Under the pieces are notes generated by a model. It saw only the letters and a program-made list of their open reading frames with translations. It was not told the origin of the DNA and did not search any database. Positions 8,063 through 16,070 of a DNA stretch of 64,000 nucleotides are shown one piece after another (position 1 is the stretch's first letter; every line of letters starts with the position of its first letter). The DNA is taken from NCBI GenBank assembly GCA_025210515.1, contig JAOARM010000038.1:62001-126000 (forward strand). The letters are read 5' to 3'. A program made the position numbers and the translations under genes. This DNA comes from Vallitalea sp. (lineage in GTDB: Bacteria; Bacillota; Clostridia; Lachnospirales; Vallitaleaceae).

Positions 8063-8821
8063 ATGAGGAAAAAATATTTACATAGACTGTTTTGGATATT
8101 GTTTTTTATCATAATATGGGAAGTTACTTATTATTCTAACGTATATCCCAAGCAAATCTTTCCTTCAATAGAAGAAATTATTAAAACTTTAATTAAAAAT
8201 TTTACTACAGGTGACTTGTTAATGCAAATAAAGTTTTCGTTTATTATTATTATTAAAGGATTAGTAATAGGAATTATACTTTCTATTATATTTAGTTTCT
8301 TTGATTATTTTTACAAGTATTTTAGTGAATTTCTAGATACGATTATAGGGGTGCTTCACCCTCTTCCAGCCATAGCCCTTTTACCATTGGTGATTATTTG
8401 GTTTGGTATTGGAGAGAAGGCAATACTTGTTGTTATTATTCATTCTGTTTTATGGCCAATGACCATTAATATTAAGACAGGATTTAAAGGTGTTGATTAT
8501 GAATATATTGAAGTAGCTAAAAATCTTGGCATGAATATTGGGCAAATATTCTATTATGTTCTTGTACCACTTAGCCTCCTTTATATGGTATCTGGACTTA
8601 AGATTGGTTGGTCTAGAGCGTGGAGAGCACTTATTAGTTCGGAAATGGTTTTTGGTGCCATTGGGTCTGTTGGAGGTCTTGGCTGGTTTATATTTGAAAA
8701 AAGAGTGTTTATGGATACACCAGGTATGTATGGTGGATTAGTTATAATTGTTGTCATTGGTATGGTTATGGAAGATTTAGTATTTGGAAAGATTGAAAAG
8801 AAGTGTGAGGAGATTTATTAG
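8063..8821 (+). CDS. NitT/TauT-type ABC transporter permease
   Basis: A 252-residue inner-membrane permease (SsuC/TauC type). The chosen ATG at 8063 lies 7 bases after GGGAG and 4 bases after the binding-protein stop; an earlier in-frame ATG inside that gene has no support. Five or six hydrophobic segments are visible. The cytoplasmic EAA loop that contacts the ATPase is present (EYIEVAKNLGMN...), followed by WSRAWRALISSEM, typical of this subfamily. No ATP-binding subunit gene is next to it: the following gene is convergent and overlaps this stop codon. The ATPase must be supplied from elsewhere. Confidence 0.85.
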   Translation: MRKKYLHRLFWILFFIIIWEVTYYSNVYPKQIFPSIEEIIKTLIKNFTTGDLLMQIKFSFIIIIKGLVIGIILSIIFSFFDYFYKYFSEFLDTIIGVLHPLPAIALLPLVIIWFGIGEKAILVVIIHSVLWPMTINIKTGFKGVDYEYIEVAKNLGMNIGQIFYYVLVPLSLLYMVSGLKIGWSRAWRALISSEMVFGAIGSVGGLGWFIFEKRVFMDTPGMYGGLVIIVVIGMVMEDLVFGKIEKKCEEIY

Positions 8822-10389
8822 AGAGTGACTCTATAAATCTTGACTCCCCACTCATAATCAAACATATATCTAGGAATTCTAATACCATATAGTGGATTGT
8901 GAAATTCATGGATTAATGTACAATTATCTGCAATAAACCTATTCATTTCTTCGTAATAATAGTCATCACCATATAGAATAGTCCATTGTTGATTTCTATG
9001 AATGTAATCAAGTTCTTCGCTATAAATAATATATAGTATATTGTTTTCTCTAATATAATCACTAAAAGTAAGATTGTTTTCTTTAAGGTGTGTTAAATTT
9101 CTATAGTCAAGTAAAGCACCATTTTCAAAATAAAATTCTGTATTTAGATTACCAAGTGTTTTAGCTTTTGGTTCAATTGACTTTAATTGACTAAGATAAT
9201 ATTGATAATTATAAGTAGTATAAGGATATATCTCTGTAAACGATGCGTAAGAAGTTAATATAATGAGTATTGTTATTAGAGATAATGTAAATTTTTTATT
9301 GTACTTATATAATTTGTGAATTAGGGTAAAGGCTAATAAATAAAAGAACGGAAAGATAAAGATAATATTCGTTTGATTATATCTTCCAATAATAATAAAA
9401 CCTAGATTAATACCTATAATACATAATATTAACTTCATAACAGTAGAGTTAAATAATATTGGTTTGCTTCTTGATAGTTTATAAATATTATTAATGATTA
9501 TATAAAGTAAACTAGTTACAAATAATAACGCAAAGATAATGAGATATACTTTGATATTTGGGGTATAATAAGTACCACTTATACCGTGATATAACTTTTT
9601 ATAATAATTTGGAATTGTTAATATTTTGTCAATGAATGAAGATGACACCCCAAGGGTTTTTCCATAGCTTAAATAGTTCGTTATAAAATTTGAATCACTA
9701 ATAAAACTTAGAATAACAAATATAAGTCCCATTAAACCCGTGGTAGTTACAAGAGTAATAAGATTGTTTATTGTCTTACTTCCCATTAAAATATCATAAA
9801 TATATAGTAGTCCAAATACTAATGCTAGTATAAAACTATTTGGATGTATACCAATAGATAAACCAATAATAAGACCTAATATTATATGGGGATTATATTT
9901 GTTACTTATAGATTGTAGATAGTGAAATAATCCTAACATAAAGAAAAACACAATGATAATTTCTTGTCTTGCAAAGTGAGAAGCATATATAAATTGGATA
10001 TTTAGGCTAAGTAATATTGTTACTAGTAAGGAATATAAGTTATTTTTAAATAATTTTGTACATATATTATAAAACAGTATAAGGCAGCATATTGCAAATA
10101 GGAGTGATAGTAATCTTACTGAAACTATTTTATATCCGAACAATAGAATAAATGGCATTTGAAGAAGATGGAATATAACTTTTATGCTATGAGGATATCT
10201 TGGATAAAGATTGAAAAAGGTTTCTGTACAAAATAATGATTTTGATTCGATCAAATTACGGGTTAAACCACTAAGCCAAGGCTCATCAGAGTGTACGAAG
10301 GGAAAAATTTCTAGATAAGAAAAACTTATTATAAAGTATAATAGTAGATAGATTCCTAATATATAATTGCTTTTTCTTTTGAATTTCAT
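8818..10389 (-). CDS. Membrane glycosyltransferase, GT39/ArnT/PMT-like
   Basis: A polytopic membrane protein of about 523 residues with roughly a dozen hydrophobic helices and a 120-residue hydrophilic C-terminus. The first extracytoplasmic loop carries HSDEPWLSGLTRNL at about residues 33-46. This acidic DE pair is typical of lipid-linked-sugar-dependent transferases of the GT39/GT83 (PMT/ArnT) clan. It probably moves a sugar from a polyprenyl-phosphate donor on the outer membrane face. The start at 10389 lies about 8 bases after AAAAGG; the ATG at 10398 abuts the ribosome binding site. Its stop overlaps the stop of the convergent permease gene. Confidence 0.72.
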   Translation of the reverse strand: MKFKRKSNYILGIYLLLYFIISFSYLEIFPFVHSDEPWLSGLTRNLIESKSLFCTETFFNLYPRYPHSIKVIFHLLQMPFILLFGYKIVSVRLLSLLFAICCLILFYNICTKLFKNNLYSLLVTILLSLNIQFIYASHFARQEIIIVFFFMLGLFHYLQSISNKYNPHIILGLIIGLSIGIHPNSFILALVFGLLYIYDILMGSKTINNLITLVTTTGLMGLIFVILSFISDSNFITNYLSYGKTLGVSSSFIDKILTIPNYYKKLYHGISGTYYTPNIKVYLIIFALLFVTSLLYIIINNIYKLSRSKPILFNSTVMKLILCIIGINLGFIIIGRYNQTNIIFIFPFFYLLAFTLIHKLYKYNKKFTLSLITILIILTSYASFTEIYPYTTYNYQYYLSQLKSIEPKAKTLGNLNTEFYFENGALLDYRNLTHLKENNLTFSDYIRENNILYIIYSEELDYIHRNQQWTILYGDDYYYEEMNRFIADNCTLIHEFHNPLYGIRIPRYMFDYEWGVKIYRVTL

Positions 10390-10456
10390 ATTAATCATCC
10401 TTTTGTAATAAGATAATTTTAATTACTTTCTACGAATATAAGTAAATTTCCGCTCC

Positions 10457-10555
10457 GAATGTATAGGGTAATATTCCGTCAGCTGGTTAATCGTCCTGAT
10501 TAAAACAGCTGACCTCGCCATCCGTGGCTCGTGCTCCATATTACCCTATACATTC
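10457..10555. repeat. Composite hairpin element (family A), copy at 10.5 kb
   Basis: The outer stem is a perfect 18-bp inverted repeat, GAATGTATAGGGTAATAT (10457-10474) with its complement at 10538-10555. Inside is a second hairpin, TCAGCTG (10479-10485) with CAGCTGA (10506-10512), capped by TTAATCGTCCTGATTAA. Then comes a small GCCA-TCCG-TGGC hairpin before the closing arm. It has three parts, like a three-way junction. Copies at 14.2, 28.8 and 56.9 kb share the CGTCC apex and the GC-rich third segment but not the outer-stem sequence. Confidence 0.85.
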
Positions 10556-10816
10556 TCCGCTAGGCTAGTATATTTTCTTTATGTAGCATTTTATAGGGGG
10601 AATTAAACTTCTATTCTTATTTTAGCAATTTAAAACATAATTATTATAGCATATGTATAAGATACTTGCATAATTATCTATTCTAATCTTATAAGAAAAT
10701 CCTAAAATCGAGATTTTCACTAGCCTAGCGTTTCATATTCAACTATCAGATGTTGTATCAGTAAAACTTATAACCACCCAAAAACATATGATGTATAATT
10801 ATAGCTATAAGAAAAA

Positions 10817-10843
10817 ATTGTTGAGTTTTATAATTTCCCAATT
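10817..10843 (+). promoter_or_regulatory. Candidate shared sulfur-regulon motif
   Basis: ATTGTTGAGTTTTA followed by TAATTTCCCAATT matches 2127-2155 in the lysR/yeeE intergenic region, apart from a two-base length difference in the middle. It lies about 55 bases before the rhodanese lipoprotein start. Its function as a LysR binding site is inferred from the repetition and the gene content. Confidence 0.45.
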
Positions 10844-10898
10844 TGTGCATTATTTAACAATCTCTAAAGGTCATAACTTAATATAGGAGGAGTTAAGA

Positions 10899-11810
10899 AT
10901 GAAGCTAGGAAAACATAAAAGGGGCATATTAGTTCCTCTAGTTATTGTGTTTGTTTTGCTTTTTACTTCCTGTAACAATACAAGTTACAAAGGTAGTAAT
11001 AATATTGTAGAACCAAGCGAAATTGCAGATGCAATGAAGGATAATAATATTATTGTTATTGATGCTCGTACACAGGAAGATTATAACAAAGGGCATCTAA
11101 AAGGAGCTATTTCTCTTAACCCAAGCGAACTAACAGTGTCAGAACCAGTTAAAGGTATGTTAGCTCCAAAAGAGCAAGTTGAAAAGGTTTTAAGTGAAAA
11201 AGGAATATCTAATGATAGTACCGTTTATATTTATGATAATAGTGGTGGTGTGTATTCAGGTAGAGTATGGTGGGTTCTAAAAGTATATGGTCATAGTAAT
11301 GTTAAAGTTATAAACAATGGTCAAAAAGGATTAGAACTTGCTAAACTTGAAATGTCTCTAGACGTACCTAATGTATCACCTACTAATTATAAAGCAAAAG
11401 ATGCAAATGATGAAATGATAGCAACCAAAGATTATGTACAAAAAGTTGCAGAAGATGAAAATAGTAGAGAAAAAATTATTGATGTTAGAAGTAGAGCTGA
11501 ATATGATGAAGGAGCTATACCAAAGGCTATATTGTACCCACACACAAAGAATTTGTATAGTGATGGAACATTCAAATCAGCTAGAGATACTTATTTATTC
11601 TATCATGATTTAGGTCTTAAGAAAGATGATACTATTATTCTCTATTGTAAATCATCATTCAGAGCAACTCAAGCTGCCATAGTATTAGATCAGGCAGGAT
11701 TTGAAAATGTAAAAATCTATGATGGTGCATGGTTAGAATGGTCAGCTGGTGATATGCCAACAAAACCTAAGGAAGAAAAAACAGTACCAAATGCTGGAGA
11801 TGCTTCATAA
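10899..11810 (+). CDS. Tandem-rhodanese lipoprotein, thiosulfate sulfurtransferase family
   Basis: A 303-residue exported lipoprotein with lipobox FTSC (Cys25). Two rhodanese domains follow at about 37-155 and 172-290. The first has the fold landmarks VIDARTQEDYNKGHLKGA but Asp113-Asn114 (YDNSGG) where a catalytic cysteine would be, so it is inactive. The second has the active-site loop CKSSFRA with Cys250. This is the domain arrangement of thiosulfate/3-mercaptopyruvate sulfurtransferases. It would move sulfane sulfur outside the membrane, perhaps feeding the YeeE transporter. The start follows AGGAGG. Confidence 0.9.
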   Translation: MKLGKHKRGILVPLVIVFVLLFTSCNNTSYKGSNNIVEPSEIADAMKDNNIIVIDARTQEDYNKGHLKGAISLNPSELTVSEPVKGMLAPKEQVEKVLSEKGISNDSTVYIYDNSGGVYSGRVWWVLKVYGHSNVKVINNGQKGLELAKLEMSLDVPNVSPTNYKAKDANDEMIATKDYVQKVAEDENSREKIIDVRSRAEYDEGAIPKAILYPHTKNLYSDGTFKSARDTYLFYHDLGLKKDDTIILYCKSSFRATQAAIVLDQAGFENVKIYDGAWLEWSAGDMPTKPKEEKTVPNAGDAS

Positions 11811-11824
11811 AATTTGATACCTAT

Positions 11825-11851
11825 GAGACTTTCACTAATTATCAAAGTCTC
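11825..11851. other. Intercistronic hairpin between the two rhodanese genes
   Basis: GAGACTTT (11825-11832) and AAAGTCTC (11844-11851) form an 8-bp perfect stem with an 11-base loop and no T-run. It could limit read-through or protect the upstream mRNA end, setting different expression for the two genes. Confidence 0.55.
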
Positions 11852-11880
11852 TCAATCTATTTTAATATGGAGGGAACATA

Positions 11881-13677
11881 ATGAAAAAATTAAACAAATT
11901 AGTAGCATTACTTATTATGGTTGTTATGGTATTTAGTATTGCAGGTTGTGGTTCTAAGAAAGATGATACTACAGGCTCAATGGATTTAACTGATACAGAG
12001 AAGAGTTCAAGCAATGAAGATACATCATCTGATGATGAAAAAACTGAAGTATTTTCTATAGAAGAAGGCGTTAATGCATACTTTGCTAATATGCCAAAAC
12101 ATATTTATAAAATTAGCCAAAAAGAATTTATAGACAAAGTAAAAGCAAAAGATGATATGGTAATAGTAGATATTCGTACAGCAGAAGATTATGGAAAAGG
12201 TCACATAAAAGGAGCTTATAATGCACCTTGGGGTCCAGCTATTGCTGAAAATATAACAAAAATAGCACAAGATAAAGAAGTCTTTATATATTGTTATTCA
12301 GGTCAAACTGCAGGTCAAGCAGTGATGACACTTAACTTAGCAGGAATTAATGCAAGAAGTGTTAACTTAGGATTTAACTTTGGAATATCAAAAGTAGAAG
12401 GATATGAAGAAGTAATAGAGGAAACAGTAAATGAGTTCCCGAAAGAAACATATGATGTACCAGAAGAAGTTATAATAGCATTAACAGACTATTATAATGG
12501 TCTTTTAGACGTAAAAGAAACTAAGTTCAAGAATTATAAAATATCAGAAGATAATCTAAAAGCTATGATTGATGGAAACGGGGATTTCTATTTATTATCA
12601 ATAAGAGGCGAAAAAGATTATAATGAAGGACATATAAAAGGAGCAGAACGTATCTCTTGGGGAGCAGGCATGGAGAAACAATTCAGCAGTCTTCCAAAAG
12701 ATAAGAAAGTTGTAGTTTACTGCTATACAGGTCAAACGGCTGGTCAGACAGTAGCAGGACTTCGTTTATTAGGATACGATGCAGTATCACTTAATGGTGG
12801 ATTAGGAATGAGCATTAATGCACCAATTGGATGGTCAAATAAAGGTTATGATGTAGTAGCAGGTGGTGTTGTAGAAGAAGGTGTTAATGCATATTTTGCT
12901 AATATGCCAAAACATATTTATAAAATCAGCCAAAAAGAATTTATAGACAAAGTAAAAGCAAATGATGATATGGTAATAGTAGATATTCGTACAGCAGAAG
13001 ATTATGGAAAAGGTCATGTAAAAGGAGCTTATAATGCACCTTGGGGACCAGCTATTGCTGAAAATATAACAAAAATAGCACAAGATAAAGAAGTTTTTAT
13101 ATATTGTTATTCAGGGCAAACTGCAGGTCAAGCAGTGATGACACTTAACTTAGCAGGAATTAATGCAAGAAGTGTTAACTTAGGATTTAACTTCGGAATA
13201 TCAAAAGTAGAAGGATATGAAGAAGTAATAGAGAAAACAGTAAATGAGTTCCCAAAAGAAACATATGATGTACCAGAAGAAGTTATAACAGCATTAACTA
13301 AATATTACAATGGTCTGTTAGACGTAAAAGAAACTAAGTTCAAGAATTATAAAATATCAGAAGATAATCTAAAAGCTATGATTGATGGAAATGAAGATTT
13401 CTATTTATTATCAATAAGAGGCGAAAAAGATTATAACGAAGGGCATATAAAAGGAGCAGAACGTATCTCTTGGGGAGCAGGCATGGAGAAACAGTTCAGC
13501 AGTCTTCCAAAAGATAAGAAAGTTGTAGTTTACTGCTACACAGGTCAAACGGCTGGTCAGACAGTAGCAGGACTTCGTTTATTAGGATATGATGCAGTAT
13601 CACTTAATGGTGGATTAGGAATGAGCATTAATGCACCAATTGGATGGTCTAATAAAGGATATGAAGTTGTAAAATAA
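11881..13677 (+). CDS. Lipoprotein with four rhodanese domains (internally duplicated)
   Basis: A 598-residue lipoprotein (lipobox IAGC, Cys23) with an acidic Ser/Asp-rich linker at about 25-57. It has four rhodanese domains. Domains 1 and 3 end in CYSGQTAGQAV, with catalytic Cys138 and Cys409. Domains 2 and 4 end in CYTGQTAGQTV, with Cys281 and Cys552. Residues 61-331 and 332-598 are almost identical, and the DNA is too (period 813 bases, units starting 12061 and 12874), so an active two-domain protein was doubled recently. All four cysteines are kept. It should be an abundant extracellular sulfur-transfer protein paired with the YeeE/TusA system. Confidence 0.92.
   Translation: MKKLNKLVALLIMVVMVFSIAGCGSKKDDTTGSMDLTDTEKSSSNEDTSSDDEKTEVFSIEEGVNAYFANMPKHIYKISQKEFIDKVKAKDDMVIVDIRTAEDYGKGHIKGAYNAPWGPAIAENITKIAQDKEVFIYCYSGQTAGQAVMTLNLAGINARSVNLGFNFGISKVEGYEEVIEETVNEFPKETYDVPEEVIIALTDYYNGLLDVKETKFKNYKISEDNLKAMIDGNGDFYLLSIRGEKDYNEGHIKGAERISWGAGMEKQFSSLPKDKKVVVYCYTGQTAGQTVAGLRLLGYDAVSLNGGLGMSINAPIGWSNKGYDVVAGGVVEEGVNAYFANMPKHIYKISQKEFIDKVKANDDMVIVDIRTAEDYGKGHVKGAYNAPWGPAIAENITKIAQDKEVFIYCYSGQTAGQAVMTLNLAGINARSVNLGFNFGISKVEGYEEVIEKTVNEFPKETYDVPEEVITALTKYYNGLLDVKETKFKNYKISEDNLKAMIDGNEDFYLLSIRGEKDYNEGHIKGAERISWGAGMEKQFSSLPKDKKVVVYCYTGQTAGQTVAGLRLLGYDAVSLNGGLGMSINAPIGWSNKGYEVVK
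12061..13671 (+). repeat. Intragenic tandem duplication, 813-base period
   Basis: Bases 12061-12858 and 12874-13671 are nearly identical copies inside the four-rhodanese gene; most differences are silent third-position changes. Such repeats are prone to expansion or collapse by recombination. Confidence 0.9.
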
Positions 13678-13686
13678 TAATTATAA

Positions 13687-13727
13687 AAAGGAACTGCCAG
13701 TAAATTATTGCTGGTAGTTCTTTTTTC
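13687..13727 (+). terminator. Rho-independent terminator after the rhodanese genes
   Basis: GAACTGCCAG (13691-13700) pairs with CTGGTAGTTC (13711-13720), with one wobble, and is followed by TTTTTT. It closes the rhodanese transcription unit. Confidence 0.9.
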
Positions 13728-13858
13728 TTATTTGTATCTATTAATGTTAATAACTAAACATTAATAGATTTATATTAAAATTATGTATGTAAAATTTAAT
13801 TTCGGAAAACCTATAGAAGTATGAAAAAGTAATTTAATTAGAAAGGATGAAAAACTAT

Positions 13859-14110
13859 ATGAAGACTATATTAGGTATTAAAGTAAGTGACAGAATAGAT
13901 GAAGTAGATAGAATGCAAGATGTTCTTACAGAAAATGGATGTATTATTAAAACTAGGTTAGGTTTACATGAGCAAGAAGGAAACAGTTGTTCAAAACAAG
14001 GTATTATATTATTAGAACTTAACAATGATACAGAAGATAAATGTGAAAAACTTGAAGAATCACTAAAGAGTATAGAAGGATTAGAAGTAAATAAAATGAT
14101 GTTTTCATAA
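13859..14110 (+). CDS. TM1266-family small ACT-like protein (putative iron-only hydrogenase system regulator)
   Basis: An 83-residue protein of the TM1266 family, whose members are often called iron-only hydrogenase system regulators after their gene neighbourhoods. Visible features are the strand MKTILGIKVSD, the central RLGLHEQEGNSCSKQGIILLEL and the end SIEGLEVNKMMFS. This is an ACT-like alpha/beta fold that probably binds a small ligand. The ATG at 13859 is preferred because the earlier ATG at 13847 overlaps the AAAGGATG ribosome binding site. No hydrogenase maturation gene is nearby, so the role is not supported by context. Confidence 0.75.
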   Translation: MKTILGIKVSDRIDEVDRMQDVLTENGCIIKTRLGLHEQEGNSCSKQGIILLELNNDTEDKCEKLEESLKSIEGLEVNKMMFS

Positions 14111-14509
14111 TATAATGGGGCTGTCTTATAATACATTTTTCTGTGGGCTACAGGTTTTGAAAGATAGACTAGGTTTAGCTATTCATACCCTTAAACGTCC
14201 TGTTTAAAGGGTATGCACTACGCCGTCCTGGCTTTGTTCACCGCTAACCTAGTCTATCTTTCTATATATTGACATAAAAGATGTATTATAAGACAGCCCC
14301 ATTTATGTTGGTACTTATTATAATTTATGCATTTTGAAATATCATTGATTTTATCAATATTATAGAATATAATCAAGACTAGAAATATATTAAATCTATC
14401 TTATATAAATATATTATAATATATTTATATGATGGACATGTTATGCATTTTTTAATGTTAATTTTGATTAAGAATTTCTATTAATTATCATATAAAATGG
14501 AGTGATATA
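14111..14509. other. Gap before the cobalamin operon: MITE-like element plus AT-rich leader
   Basis: The left half is the 190-base element at 14114-14303. The remaining 200 bases before cobQ are extremely AT-rich. No B12-box-like conserved core was found, so a cobalamin riboswitch is not evident. Confidence 0.6.
14114..14303. mobile_element. MITE-like element with 23-bp terminal inverted repeats and family A hairpin core, copy 1
   Basis: The termini form a perfect 23-bp inverted repeat (14114-14136 and 14281-14303) beginning AATGGGGCTGTCTTATAAT. Inside is a second palindrome, GAAAGATAGACTAGG (from 14159) with its complement ending at 14262. Inside that is CATACCC (14184-14190), then TTAAACGTCCTGTTTAA, then AGGGTATG (14208-14215). 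A GCCGTCCTGGC segment follows. It has no coding capacity. A diverged copy in reverse orientation is at 28726-28913. Confidence 0.85.
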
Positions 14510-15994
14510 ATGAATAATATTATGTTTCAAGGAACAGCATCAACAGTTGGGAAAAGTATATTAACAGCAGCTTTATGTAGAATTTTAAATGATGAGGGAA
14601 TTAAGGTGGCTCCATTCAAATCACAAAATATGGCACTTAATTCTTATGTTACAGAAGATGGAAAAGAAATGGGAAGAGCTCAAGTTGTACAAGCAGAAGC
14701 AGCTAGAATTAAACCTACAGTTGAAATGAATCCCATACTATTAAAACCTACTAGTGATGTAGGAAGTCAAGTTATTATCAATGGTAGAATATATAAAAAT
14801 ATGACTGCAAAAGATTACTTTAGTACAAAAAGCTCTCTAAAAGGTGAGATATTAAAAGCATATAATAAATTAAAATCACAATATGATGTTATAGTTATGG
14901 AAGGAGCAGGAAGCCCAGCAGAGATTAATCTTAGAGAAAATGACATAGTAAACATGGGAATGGCTGAGATGGTAGATGCACCAGTTATACTTATAGGTGA
15001 TATTGATAAAGGAGGCGTATTTGCATCTATATATGGAACAGTTATGCTTCTTGAACCAGAAGAAAGAAAAAGAATTAAAGGATATATTATTAATAAATTT
15101 AGAGGTGACGTAAAAATACTACAACCAGGTATTGATATGTTTTACGAAAAATTACAAATTCCTTGTTTAGGGGTTATACCCTATGCTAATCTAAAAATTG
15201 ATGATGAAGATAGTGTAACAGAAAGATTTGATAGTAAAACTGAATCTGATATTATAATAGGTGTGCTAAGATTACCATATATGTCTAATTTTACTGATTT
15301 TACAGTTTTTGAACTAGAAGATAATGTATCAGTACGTTACATAAAAGATTATCAAGATTTTGAAGGAATAGATTTATTAATTATTCCAGGAAGTAAGAAC
15401 ACTATTAAAGATATGCAGTATATTCATAACTCATCATTGAAAACAGGAATATACAGAGCACATAGAAATAATATACCAATCATTGGAATCTGTGGTGGCT
15501 ATCAGATGTTAGGTGAGAAAATTATTGATATGAAAGGTGTAGAGACTACATTAGAAAGTATTAATGGACTTGGTTTATTAAATACTACTACAGAAATGGA
15601 AGAAACGAAAAAAACTACACAAATAAATGGAAAGATAATGATAGATTTCCCTTTTGCAAAAGGTTGTAATGATATGGAAGTCACTGGTTATGAAATACAT
15701 ATGGGAACAACAAAGTTAATGGGAGATAACACATCAATAATAAATCTTGAAGATGGTAGAGTTGATGGTGCTATTAATAAACAGAAAAATGTTATAGGAA
15801 CATATTTACATGGAATATTTGATAATGATAAATTAAGAAATCTTATTCTTAACAATATAAGAGAGAAAAAAGGATTGTCTATAGATAACAACGTTAATTA
15901 TGAAAAATTAAAAGATATGGAATATGATAAGCTTGCTCAATTAGTAAGAGAACATATTGATATGAAGAAGATAAAAGATATAATACACAGTTAA
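14510..15994 (+). CDS. cobQ: Cobyric acid synthase (CobQ/CbiP)
   Basis: A 494-residue glutamine-dependent amidotransferase. It amidates side chains b, d, e and g of adenosylcobyrinic acid a,c-diamide to give cobyric acid. The N-terminal dethiobiotin-synthetase-like ATPase domain begins FQGTASTVGKSILTAALCR (P-loop) and includes FKSQNMALNSYVT. The C-terminal class I glutaminase domain has the nucleophile in GICGGYQMLG and the histidine in GTYLHGIFDN. Length is normal for CobQ. It opens a cobalamin operon running to 20.9 kb. No cbiA or ring-contraction genes are in the window. Confidence 0.95.
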   Translation: MNNIMFQGTASTVGKSILTAALCRILNDEGIKVAPFKSQNMALNSYVTEDGKEMGRAQVVQAEAARIKPTVEMNPILLKPTSDVGSQVIINGRIYKNMTAKDYFSTKSSLKGEILKAYNKLKSQYDVIVMEGAGSPAEINLRENDIVNMGMAEMVDAPVILIGDIDKGGVFASIYGTVMLLEPEERKRIKGYIINKFRGDVKILQPGIDMFYEKLQIPCLGVIPYANLKIDDEDSVTERFDSKTESDIIIGVLRLPYMSNFTDFTVFELEDNVSVRYIKDYQDFEGIDLLIIPGSKNTIKDMQYIHNSSLKTGIYRAHRNNIPIIGICGGYQMLGEKIIDMKGVETTLESINGLGLLNTTTEMEETKKTTQINGKIMIDFPFAKGCNDMEVTGYEIHMGTTKLMGDNTSIINLEDGRVDGAINKQKNVIGTYLHGIFDNDKLRNLILNNIREKKGLSIDNNVNYEKLKDMEYDKLAQLVREHIDMKKIKDIIHS

Positions 15995-16070
15995 TTAATA
16001 TTAAGATTTTTAATAAGTGGATAGATTATTGAGTTAGGTAAAAGTAGTGAAGTTAAGAGGTGTTTATGAA

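Larger units (their letters stand above)
10390..10898. other. Gene-free 500-base gap with composite hairpin and rhodanese upstream region
   Basis: This gap holds the composite hairpin at 10457-10555. It also holds a 12-base perfect inverted repeat, CGCTAGGCTAGT (10558-10569) and ACTAGCCTAGCG (10719-10730), and the sulfur-locus motif at 10817-10843. No open reading frame with a ribosome binding site was found. An AT-rich promoter for the rhodanese gene is expected but could not be placed firmly. Confidence 0.6.

Noticed and set aside
7129..8821. Thiamine-type (TPP-controlled) pyrimidine transporter
   Set aside because: The binding protein has a THI5-like fold, but no TPP riboswitch motif (CTGAGA) lies upstream and no thiamine genes are adjacent.
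12025..13083. Two leftward open frames (12025-12270 and 12835-13083) encoding similar Cys/Tyr-rich peptides
   Set aside because: They are antisense shadows of the duplicated rhodanese units, and their mutual similarity simply reflects the repeat. No ribosome binding sites.
13847..14136. Leftward open frame opposite the TM1266-like gene
   Set aside because: Antisense shadow extending into the MITE end, without a ribosome binding site.
14304..14509. Cobalamin riboswitch before cobQ
   Set aside because: Looked for the conserved B12-box core and GC-rich stems; the region is almost entirely A and T.
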